A stretch of DNA of 64,000 bases. Origin: Cytospora piceicola. Its lineage: Eukaryota; Ascomycota; Sordariomycetes; Diaporthales; Cytosporaceae. The stretch's first letter is position 1; the number at the start of each line of letters is the position of its first letter. Shown in pieces: positions 11,696-20,749 of the stretch. The translations under genes were made by a program, and so were the position numbers. The DNA lies in assembly GCA_023375675.1 (NCBI GenBank), contig JALQBC010000005.1, positions 1,488,001 to 1,552,000 on the forward strand, read 5' to 3'. The notes beneath the pieces are model-generated. The model worked only from the letters and a program-made list of their open reading frames with translations, had not been told where the DNA came from and did no database searches.

Positions 11696-12079
11696 GGTTA
11701 TCGGTCGCGAGCCTTGAGTATATCGTAGGCCGTCGTGTATATCGCCGCGGATGATTTCCTCTTGGAATTATTATCTATTAGTGGGACAGGACCTTCGTAC
11801 TTTCGCCTTGATGGCCAACTGCCGCGCAATCGAAGCCCTGGAAAATAATGTCGGTATCATGATGGTGTCCCTGTTGTGTAGATAGTAGCCGAGAGCTCGC
11901 TGTCAAACATCGAGGGCGAACTAGGGATGTTGGAAGTGGGTAGCAGGGTTTCAAGCAAGGGAAGAGGGGACAGAAGGGTTCTTGTAAGATTGAAAAGAAG
12001 TAAGTCTGGGGTCATGAGGCACCAAACGAGGCGATCAAGGCGCAAGTGCGAACCGGACCCACATCCAATTAAACGTCAT
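11696..12079. other. DLT1 5' region up to the MITE-like element
   Basis: About 380 bp of promoter-side sequence with no coding potential recognised. Confidence 0.4.
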
Positions 12080-12113
12080 CCTACGGAGGTTGGTTTCAAA
12101 AGTCTTGACGCAT
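12080..12113 (+). repeat. Left terminal inverted repeat
   Basis: Begins CCTACGGAGGTTGG and ends CTTGACGCAT; it is the exact reverse complement of 12481-12514. Confidence 0.9.
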
Positions 12114-12480
12114 AGCTGTTTAGGTGTGGCCCGTGCACTACAGTGCGTTCGAAAAAACTACACCAAATCTGTCCAAGAATTAAACCTCCCGATTTCCTGC
12201 TAAAGATGGGCGAATCTGAATAGATGATTAGGATATTATATTTCCTTTCGTTTTAAGCATTATAATGATACCAAAAACATAATCTTTAGCCCCGTGGATA
12301 TTAAGGAACTTTAATTGAAAGCATCTGGCGCTCTGAAATTGAGAGGATAAGAACTTTAGATTACCCTAACCCTGGGTTTAAAGACTGTGTGCCCGCGGCA
12401 GAAGAAGCGTGCTGTTGGCCCATGCGGTACAGTTCCATTTCCTACTCAAATACTGTGGCGCCGAAACCACGTTAACATTG

Positions 12481-12514
12481 ATGCGTCAAGACTTTTGAAA
12501 CCAACCTCCGTAGG
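12481..12514 (-). repeat. Right terminal inverted repeat
   Basis: Begins ATGCGTCAAG on the plus strand and ends CCTCCGTAGG; all 34 positions pair with 12080-12113. Confidence 0.9.
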
Positions 12515-12814
12515 CCGGCCCCTTTTGGCAGGTGATTCCGCAAGCGATCAAGAAGCCAGCCAATATTGTTTACATCAAACCACGATGATATATATGCCTT
12601 TCAAGTCATGCATTCCAGTACTGTTCTTTTAGCAAATTCATATGTACAATATAGGTCCTTGGCTTTGCCTCCTATGTAGGACAGGAGTGTCTAAATTTGC
12701 ACCTCCATTCTGAGCAATCTGCTCGGGTATTAAACCACACATCATGACTACAATTTTGTCTACATGAACCATCCCTTTGATTGTTTTCTCCAGACCCAGA
12801 CACCAAGCTTGCCA

Positions 12815-14837
12815 TTATCGCAGCTGGCGCATTTCCGACCTCGTCATCTCGATCCTGGCCACGTCCCTCTCCCTAGCAGGTAACCCGGCCGCCTCTCGTG
12901 CGAGTCTCACATCCGCAAACGTCAGCCTCAGATCCCTCGCAAAGGGCCCGAAAGCATGGAGGAGCTGCTGAAGAGCTTCCTTCAGCGTCTTCAGGATAGC
13001 ATCTATGTCCTCGCATTCCCGTTTGCCATCAAAGTCCGTCCAGTGTAGTGGGAATCCGGCCTTGAACCCCTCCAGCTTCGTGGTAACCGCCGTGAATGAC
13101 CGGATTATGCTGGTCACGTCCCGCTGGACGTTACCGTAGCTATCCTCCGTCAGACTGAAAATCGCGAGCATGGTCAGCGCAGAGATGGCGTTGATGAACA
13201 GGCTCGGTTCTCCGTATGGCCCTCCTAACACGGCAGTGTTGATTCTCCCTTCGAAGGTTTGTCTGAAGGGCAACCCCAATGGCGCGTCCAAGACCCGTCT
13301 CGTCCAGTACTGGAACGGGTTGTCTGGGCTTTCTGCGCCGGTGGCTTGCCGAGTAACGTCTTCCACATAGCCTCTCGCCTGGAACACCCCCTTCTCCACC
13401 ATAGGGCTCAGTCGCGAACCCTGTCCAGGGGCCACTGCTTCCTTCCTGACAATCCTCTCTACCTCGCTTCGCAGCGACTTATTGGAGGGCGCGGCAAGCA
13501 ATACGTCCCCGCCACTGACATATCGGGCCGGTGCGGGCGCGGGCCTAACCTCTGCCGCTGTGGGCACGAGAGCTGCAGCAGGCGCAGGTGCCTTGCCGTA
13601 GCTGTCGATGCGACCTTCCATCCCTTTTATGACGTCGAGGCAGAGGGCGTATACTTGCAGCCACGCTGGTCCATCTCTCCTGTCAATGTCTTGGTAGATG
13701 GCGATGCGTCGAGGTTGGAAGTCCCTTGCGATCAAAGCTAGCTCCCACATAGCGAAACACTACGGCTGTCAGTCTTGAGAAAACAGAGATGGTGCGAAGT
13801 ACTTACCTTGATAGGGAGCTTCTTGCTCCTCAATCCAACCAACAAGCTCCCGTTGGGGTCCTTCGACTCGGAGGTAAGAGGGTTACCGTTCTTCAGTGGC
13901 GCCCGAACCAAGAATAGCGAAAACATCTTGTTTCCAGCAAGCCACAGGAACATGAGCAAGGAACTGGTGTAGAAGACCCGGATCCATAGCGCCAGGCTCA
14001 TGCCTCCTAGACTGGCTGGGAGCATGTTGGTTTTTGGCAGGGTGTAGAAGGGACGGAAGAGAGCTAGTGTTATCCGCCATGCAATGCCGCGCAAGACCGC
14101 ATGGTACAGGACAATGTAGCAACCAAGAACGACGCCAACCCGGATGACAGCAGAGGATACCAGAGCTGGTATCTCGTTCGTGAGCCGCGTCGACCAAGAC
14201 GGTTGGTTCTCGGGGGCAACTTCGTCCTTGCTGTTGAGTCCCACAGCATGGAGGCGAAGCTTGTCGTCATCATGGAAGATGTGGAGGATGCCCTGGACAA
14301 CGCCGAAAACCAGGAAATGGACGGTATAGAAGATGGGTCTCTCGTTCAATCGTGCCCTGTCCCCAATATGGATCGTGACCCAACCAAGATCATCAGAAGG
14401 TGTGGACCAGAGGTACACCTGGCTGAAAAGCCATGAGGAGAGAGTGTATGTTATGATGGCCTCAAGGGTCTGGATAGTCGGTGCATATTGTATGAAGGTT
14501 TGTAGACCCGAATTCGACGTTCGCAAGCCGACATGGTATTGTGCGATGCGGAGGACCAAGACGGCGAGGCCGGATAGGAAGAGGAAGAATGTTCGGAAAC
14601 CGGTTGGACCAATTGGAAAGAGAGCCCAAAAAGCTACCACACAGCTTCAACGTCAGTGAGACCACCCAAGACGCCAACGACCACATCAGCAGGATGCAAC
14701 TTACGAGATTGCCAGTCCGCGAAGATGACGGCCTCGACGAATGATATACCCAGGAGGATTGCAGCGGTGGTCGAGAAGCGCCGCTGAAGAGCAGGCTGTA
14801 AGAAGTCCCTATATGGTGCCCGCCTGACTGAAGCCAT
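12815..14837 (-). CDS. NDC1: Nucleoporin Ndc1 (pore membrane protein)
   Basis: Integral membrane nucleoporin that anchors nuclear pore complexes and, in fungi, the spindle pole body in the nuclear envelope. Three exons give 634 residues: 14837-14705, 14633-13807, 13759-12815; both introns begin GTAAGT and phases agree. The N-terminal half has about six membrane segments, starting with FSTTAAILLGISFVEAVIFADW and FRTFFLFLSGLAVLVL, then IITYTLSSWLFSQVYLWS, FYTVHFLVFGVVQGILHIFH, GVVLGCYIVLYHAVL and LWIRVFYTSSLLMFLWLAG. The C-terminal half is soluble, with RRIAIYQDIDRRDGPAWLQV and a helical tail typical of the family. It is divergent from the PEP12-type syntaxin gene across 425 bp. Confidence 0.87.
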
Positions 14838-15262
14838 CTTGGCTATTGCGCAACATGAAGCGGATGCAGAGGGAGGTTTGCTGGAAGAGTTCTGGTCTGG
14901 GTTGAAGCTCGTCACTGAAGTCAAGTTTGTAAACAATAGCTCCGCAAAAAAGCGACCCGCCGGCCGCGGTAGCAGAGGCACGGGCCTCCAGGCACACGTA
15001 TGTAGACAGTACACGGTACTTGACGACCCCTGCAACAAGGCTTAGCTGGATTACGTAACGACAGGCACCCGGTGTCAACGACAGGCACCCGGACCGGAAT
15101 AGAGGAGGGGACGTCACAGGATCGATCGCTTGGTTCATGTAAACATTGTCGACGAGAAAAGTCCCCGAGAAGCAAAGCACCCACCTACACCCCTTCGACT
15201 GTCCAACTACTCCACAATCCATACCACACGGACAGCAAGGTCGACGTGAGAAGCCCGGCACA
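14838..15262. promoter_or_regulatory. Divergent promoter region, NDC1 / PEP12-type syntaxin
   Basis: 425 bp between two start codons. It contains a 20-bp-period direct repeat at 15057-15092; no other site could be assigned. Confidence 0.35.
15057..15092 (+). repeat. Two-copy 16-bp direct repeat
   Basis: AACGACAGGCACCCGG occurs at 15057-15072 and again at 15077-15092. Confidence 0.85.
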
Positions 15263-16072
15263 ATGTCCTTCGACCAGCTATCCTCCCTCGAGTCGCAGTC
15301 GCGGCAAAGCCCCTCCAACTATGCCGACGACCCGGACTTCGACCGGCTGTCCCAGGAGCTGATGAACAAGCTCTTCACGCTCACCGGCAACATCGCCCGC
15401 CTGCGCACCGAGATCGGCCACCTGGGCACGCGGCGGGACACGGCGCGCGTGCGGGAGCGCGTGCACGACCTGATCGAGGAGTCGAGCGAGAGCTTCCGGA
15501 CGGTGGCCGAGGGCGTCAAGAAGGTGCAGACGTGGGAGGACGTGACGCCCACGCAGAAGTACAAGCAGCAGAAGCTCTTCCGCGAGTTCAAGTCGTCCCT
15601 CGACGAGTTCCAGGTCCTCCAGCGCAAGGCCCTCGAGAAGCAGCGCGCCTCGGTCTCGGCGGCCCGGGCCGCCGCCCACGACGAGGAGGGCGACGACGTG
15701 CCGCTGAGCCCCACCGGCCAGCAGCAGCAGCAGCTGATGCAGCAGGAGCTGCGGCTGGCGCCCCAGGACGAGGTCGACTTCCAGGACGGCCTGATCGCCG
15801 AGCGCGAGGAGGAGATCCGGAACATCGAGCAGGGCGTGGGCGACCTGAACGTGCTGTTCCAGCAGGTGGCGCAGATCGTGACGGAGCAGGGAGAGCAGCT
15901 GGGCGGGATCTCCGAGAACGTCGAGAGGACGCACGAGGACACCCGTGGTGCGGACCGGGAGCTCAGGCAGGCGGCCAGGTATCAGAAGAACGCGAGGAGC
16001 AAGGCGTGCTGCCTTCTGGTGGTGTTGGCTGTTATTCTGACCATCATCGTGTTGGCTATCGTCTTGGGATGA
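15263..16072 (+). CDS. PEP12: Qa-SNARE syntaxin, Pep12/late-endosome type
   Basis: Tail-anchored t-SNARE that drives fusion of Golgi-derived vesicles with endosomes and vacuole precursors. A single exon from the ATG at 15263 gives 269 residues. It has an N-terminal three-helix region (about residues 25-120), a Gln-rich linker (near 153), and a SNARE motif around residues 175-235 with the zero-layer Gln in LNVLFQQVAQIVTEQG. A basic stretch (RYQKNARSK) and a C-terminal membrane anchor (CCLLVVLAVILTIIVLAIVLG) follow, with no lumenal tail. This architecture and length match Pep12/syntaxin-7-12 proteins. A Vam3 assignment is an alternative that cannot be excluded without alignment. Confidence 0.83.
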   Translation: MSFDQLSSLESQSRQSPSNYADDPDFDRLSQELMNKLFTLTGNIARLRTEIGHLGTRRDTARVRERVHDLIEESSESFRTVAEGVKKVQTWEDVTPTQKYKQQKLFREFKSSLDEFQVLQRKALEKQRASVSAARAAAHDEEGDDVPLSPTGQQQQQLMQQELRLAPQDEVDFQDGLIAEREEEIRNIEQGVGDLNVLFQQVAQIVTEQGEQLGGISENVERTHEDTRGADRELRQAARYQKNARSKACCLLVVLAVILTIIVLAIVLG

Positions 16073-16408
16073 GTTGTTGACTAGACCGCGAGGCATATGT
16101 GTTGACGAGGCATGGAGTTACGGTTTGCATTTTTGGCAGCAGGGCATTCGTTTGTACTATACTACCCTCATATTTGAAAGTCGACTTCTTGGTCATCTGG
16201 TACTCATGGGTTCCGCCTTTCCTATTGACAAAGGATCATCTTCTATCATCATCCCCTCTAGCCTTTATCCGACTGTCCTCCACAAAGCCTCCCAATGACC
16301 ATGCAGTAGTCTGCCATTACAAGGCAATTCATATGTTACATTGGTGGAGATCCGTCCAGGATCGGAGTACAGATATGTATACATCAGAGTTGCAAACCCG
16401 AGCTGAAC
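16073..16408. other. Convergent spacer between syntaxin and COX18 genes
   Basis: About 340 bp of presumed 3' UTRs; no other feature recognised. Confidence 0.4.
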
Positions 16409-17590
16409 CTAAGGAGCTTTGGGCCGAATCAACGGCACCTCCAAGCCCGTGCAAGGCTTCACCGAAGATTTCGAAATCGGCATAAGCTTCTTAACCCCCT
16501 TTGTCACAACCAGACTGCACCCCACAGATGCCATCCAATACAGATGCAGAGCGGCAGGCATGTCCATGGTAGCCGGTCCTATGGCAAGGGCCATGATGAG
16601 CAACGATCTCTGTAACGCACGCCACATGCGCGACTGTCCCCCCACCGACATGGTGTTGCCTTTCGCTGCCAACGGCTTCAGGCCGAAGAGTGCCCTCCTC
16701 TCGGCTGTGGTCTCGGGTATCATATGGGCTAAGAGTAGTGCTGAGACGGCGAAGGGAAGTACGTGATATGGGTCCGGCACCAGCAAGTTCGGGAACCAGA
16801 GACAGCCACCTGTGGCGAATGTTGGTTCCAAGGAGATTGAAGAGAGAATTTCCGATGTCGTTGTGGATGTAACTTCTCCCAGGTCGGTCGGTGAGGGCAC
16901 GTCGACGACAGAGACGGCATCGCCAGTGACGGATGTCGAGCTTGATACTGCTGCTGTTTCCGCCGCTCCCGTTGGCGTAGGCGTTGTGGTGGTCGTATCT
17001 TTGCCCTCCCATCCATGCAACAGACTGCCAATCAGGCCTCGAGGGCCGCCGCACATCCTCCTTATGACCTCCAGGTTGCTCAGGAAGATGGGCAACGAGA
17101 GTAGGCCACCCCATATCGACTTGCTGTCATCGATTGCGAAGACTTTAAAGGTAGCCTTGGACCTTTTCCTGACAGCCTTCAGAACACGGTCCCTGAAATT
17201 TGACACTGCTTTTCTCCTTAGGCCGAGGCCGATCTGGGCATATTGCGCTTGAATCAAGGGCAAGAGCTTTGTCCTTCGCCTCCTCAGGCTATGGGAGTAG
17301 AACGTAAGGGGTGCCCTGATGGTTGCGCTGACGGCCACAGCGACCATGGGGAGGGAGATGAACCATGGTGCCCCAGTGAGGTCATGGACATTGGTGACCA
17401 GGAGCTCGGAGCCCTTTAGAAGAGCCCCTGCCGCATCGGCTATGCCAAAGTGTCGCCTCTGGCCGGCGGTCCTCAGCTGTATCCGGGAGGCCAAGAGACG
17501 AGATCCGTTCTGAAGGCCTGATTGGGATTGAGAGTGAGAGCCAAGTCTCAAGGCTGATAGCCTTACTTGGTGGCCCACATGCCCTGACAT
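16409..17590 (-). CDS. COX18: Mitochondrial Oxa1/YidC-family insertase, Cox18-like
   Basis: Inner-membrane insertase of mitochondria, related to Oxa1, that exports the C-terminal tail of cytochrome oxidase subunit 2. A single exon from the ATG at 17590 gives 393 residues; a further 15 in-frame residues upstream are unlikely. The N-terminus is Arg/Ser-rich and lacks acidic residues, as in a mitochondrial presequence (LLASRIQLRTAGQRRHFG). The first membrane segment follows GAPWFISLPMVAVAVSATIRAPLTFY, the characteristic Oxa1/Cox18 entry. Matrix-side basic segments and hydrophobic stretches follow (LWFPNLLVPDPYHVLPFAVSALLLAHM and the MPAALHLYWMASVGCSLV region). A Ser/Thr-rich insert lies near residues 215-265. 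The C-terminus ends soon after the last helix, unlike Oxa1 with its long ribosome-binding tail, which favours Cox18. Confidence 0.82.
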   Translation of the reverse strand: MSGHVGHQVRLSALRLGSHSQSQSGLQNGSRLLASRIQLRTAGQRRHFGIADAAGALLKGSELLVTNVHDLTGAPWFISLPMVAVAVSATIRAPLTFYSHSLRRRRTKLLPLIQAQYAQIGLGLRRKAVSNFRDRVLKAVRKRSKATFKVFAIDDSKSIWGGLLSLPIFLSNLEVIRRMCGGPRGLIGSLLHGWEGKDTTTTTPTPTGAAETAAVSSSTSVTGDAVSVVDVPSPTDLGEVTSTTTSEILSSISLEPTFATGGCLWFPNLLVPDPYHVLPFAVSALLLAHMIPETTAERRALFGLKPLAAKGNTMSVGGQSRMWRALQRSLLIMALAIGPATMDMPAALHLYWMASVGCSLVVTKGVKKLMPISKSSVKPCTGLEVPLIRPKAP

Positions 17591-18318
17591 TATATGAATT
17601 ATTATAAGTCCTTTAAGGCATTGCTCAGTTCCCATAAGTCAAAGGTCAGCTGTGTGTGGTAGCGGATTACTAGCATCCAGTAAAGCTTTGGATGGAGGGA
17701 CAAGGATCATCGCATGTCCGTCTCAAGTCCCAAAACAAGAAGATCGGACCCGCTAAAGTGAAACCTTCAGCAGCCAAACTACCAAACAGGCACAAACAGG
17801 GATCTTTACTTACAGTACCTAGGTAGTATGTACATACACTACTGTACAGTGCTGTGGCAGGGAATGGCCCGTGCATGAGTCCCGAGGTCCCGCCAAATAG
17901 TGCTAGTACCTATCAGCTGTTTATCGGAACTCCCAGTAACCCAAACCTGGAATTTACGGCGTCGTGTTCCCATTTCACCTTAGTACTTTAGTACATACAC
18001 GATACAAGTACACGGACACGTACACAGACTCGGACATACATAAATACCAGCTGCAGGCAACTTCATACTTTCCCCAGTCTCTTTTCATGCTTGTCGACGT
18101 CAACAGGCATGGTACATCTTTAAGTACTGCTAACTCAATGGAGCACTCTTAAGGTCCCATATCGACTTTCTAGTTCAATCCTCTTTATTTACCCCTCTAC
18201 CTACCTAGGTACTTAGCATTTCAACTGCACTGCACTGCATCGCGCCTCCATTCCCCGATTACAACGTGCCGGGTGGACCGATCGTTGGCCTCCGAAAGGC
18301 ACCATACCATACTCAACC
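17591..18318. other. Divergent promoter region, COX18 / ALG11
   Basis: 728 bp without genes. It contains two copies of the palindrome TACCTAGGTA (17816 and 18202) and several GTACAT/TACACG repeats, and is otherwise unremarkable. Confidence 0.4.
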
Positions 18319-20208
18319 ATGGATGACGGTTCCTGCAAGGCGCCCTCGGGCGAGGCGTACTGGAGCCCCTTCGGCCTCAGCCCAGCAGCCATCACCTTTA
18401 TCGTCGCACCCACTATTGCATTCATTCCCATGTTTGTTATCTTCGGAATCCCTGCCCTGTGGCGGGCTCTGGGCGCCATGCTGGGCACTTACCTACGACA
18501 TAAGACCGATGGCCGACGAGCACAGTTGCTGGATGTGATGGCACACGACGAAAAGAGCTATACACCTAGTGATGACGACGAGGATAGTGGCGAGAAGGGC
18601 AAGAAGGACATATGGAACAAGATCGAGGCCTCCATTATGGAGAAACTGCCCAAAGGCGACACGGCTGATAGGGAGTGGTCAGGCATTGTGGGATTCTTCC
18701 ACCCTTTCTGGTGTGTATATCCTTCTGTCCTCCGTGGGCACATATAACATAATGATATAAAGCTGACAGGGGGTAGTAATGCTGGAGGCGGTGGTGAAAG
18801 GGTTCTCTGGGCTGCTATTCGAGCTACCCAGAAGCGATGGCCGAATGCCAAGATCGTTGTCTATACCGGCGACCATGAGGCCACCAAGGACCAGATTCTA
18901 GGCCGGGTCAGGGTACGCAACTTAGCCCATCAATCCCATGTTTCCTGAAAGACTCCAACACTAACGGCTGCCAGGACCGATTCAACGTGCATTTGCACGG
19001 GCCTAGTATTCAATTCCTCTACTTATCTGCACGACACTGGGTCCTAGCATCTACATGGCCAAGGTTTACTCTAGCAGGGCAGTCCTTCGGTTCCCTGGTC
19101 CTCACCTGGGATGCCTTTTCCCTTCTGGTTCCTGACATCTTCGTTGATACTATGGGTTTCGCTTTTGCGTTGGGTCTCAGCAAGTGGCTGTTTAAGAACG
19201 TCCCGACTGGCGCATATGTCCACTATCCTACCATCTCCACCGACATGCTTGACTCGCTTGATCCCCATCACCCACTAGGCTCTGAGGGCGTCAATGCCGG
19301 CCAAGGAGTCGGCATCAGAGGTGTGCTGAAGCGCAACTACTGGAAACTGTTTGCAAAGGCATACTCCCTCATGGGCTCTACTGTTGATGTCGTCATGACG
19401 AATTCGTCATGGACCCAGGCACACGTTACTACACTGTGGGGCCCCGGCCGCAAGGAAGCCGAGAAGACTGAGCCCATAGCCATTGTCTACCCCCCCTGCG
19501 CCGTGGAGGAGCTCGAGGAAGAGGTCGAGGTGTCTGCGGCCAGCGAGTCGAACCGCGAGAAGATCCTTCTGTACATCGGACAGTTCCGTGCCGAGAAGAA
19601 CCACGAAAGGATCCTAGAATCGTTCTCGGAATTCGTCCACAGCGGGTCAGAGGCTGCCAAGGGTGCAAAGATGGTGCTCGTAGGGAGTGTCCGCGACGAG
19701 CGGGACTCTAAATGGGTTTACCAGTTGCGGCTTGCTTGCCGCGAGCTGAAGATTGTGGACGATGTCGAGTTCCACCTCGACGCGTCCTGGACGGAAATCC
19801 TGGGCCTGCTGGGCAGATCGTACGTGGGCGTCAACGGCATGTGGAACGAGCACTTTGGCATCGGTGTCGTCGAGTACCAGGCAAGTGGCCTGATCTGCGT
19901 CGTCCATGACAGTGGTGGTCCCAAGCTGGACATCGTCAAGGATATTGACGGAGAGGCTACAGGTAAGACTTGCTCCCAAGGTGGAATACGATACCAACGA
20001 GTATGCTAATATAAGCTTTGTAGGATTCCACGCGGCGACCAACAAGGAATTTGCCCAGGCCTTCGAGAAGGCTCTGACTGTGGAGGACCCCCTGGCAATG
20101 AGATTGCGGGCCCGCGAGTCCGCCTGGCGATTCAGCGAGGGCGAGTTTGCTCGGAAGTGGCTCGAGCAGATGGCCGCGCTGGTGACTATGACGAAGCCCA
20201 GGGCATAG
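18319..20208 (+). CDS. ALG11: ALG11 alpha-1,2-mannosyltransferase
   Basis: GDP-mannose-dependent glycosyltransferase on the cytosolic face of the ER that adds the fourth and fifth mannoses to the dolichol-linked N-glycan precursor. Four exons give 566 residues: 18319-18710, 18777-18912, 18975-19962, 20024-20208. There is an N-terminal membrane anchor (residues about 24-50). The signature [17 protein letters not shown] is formed across intron 1, which fixes its 3' splice site at 18776. Later blocks are [20 protein letters not shown], the GT4 nucleotide-binding region [17 protein letters not shown], and the acidic [15 protein letters not shown] motif (E-x7-E). An acidic insert lies after residue 75. 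The gene is convergent with TRM2. Confidence 0.93.
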
Positions 20209-20749
20209 ACGAGGACGGGGCAGAAGGCGGATACAGAGTGGAAGAACAAAGTAGCCAAGTTGGAAAGCCTGTGAGAGCTACCGAGTCTGAACGGTCGAGA
20301 TTATTTTTGCATGGTTGTGGTGTTGCGTGTGGCGTGTGCGCGGGAAGATGGGAAAAAGAAAATTTGCATGAGGTGATACCCCCCCTACTCTTTCCTGCCC
20401 CTTTTGCCTCCTAGCTTTGCTGGGCGGTATTCATGAGCATTGTGGCGTATCGTTGTGTTCTTGGTAGATTTGTACAAATAGTAAAGACCTTGGTTACCGG
20501 CACTGCTTGATTTGCTAGTGGTGACAGATAGCATGCAATGGAATATGTTTCGATATTGCCTTGAATGTGCATCTCAATGTACACACACGCATGTATTGGC
20601 TGTATATATGCCCCGAATTTCTATTTAGAGACATGAAGGTCCGTCTCTTCTATTACAAAGCCTTGACTCCAAATATCCTGAACGCCGTGTAAATTCTCAA
20701 CCGTTCCCTTTTTCATATCGTAAACGCCGCGATGCATGAGCATTCCGCC
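20209..20749. other. Convergent 3' region of ALG11 and TRM2
   Basis: About 540 bp of presumed 3' UTRs with T-rich and G-rich stretches; no gene recognised. Confidence 0.4.

Larger units (their letters stand above)
12080..12514. mobile_element. MITE-like element with 34-bp perfect terminal inverted repeats
   Basis: A 435-bp AT-rich segment bounded by perfect 34-bp inverted repeats (12080-12113 and 12481-12514). The interior has no open frame of note, as expected for a non-autonomous DNA transposon. Inside each outer CC/GG lies a TA dinucleotide (12082-12083 and 12511-12512). A Tc1/mariner-type insertion with TA target duplication and termini CGGAGGTTGG would therefore fit. The family is an inference, because no transposase is present. 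A telomere-like CCCTAACCCT sits inside near 12364. Confidence 0.75.
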
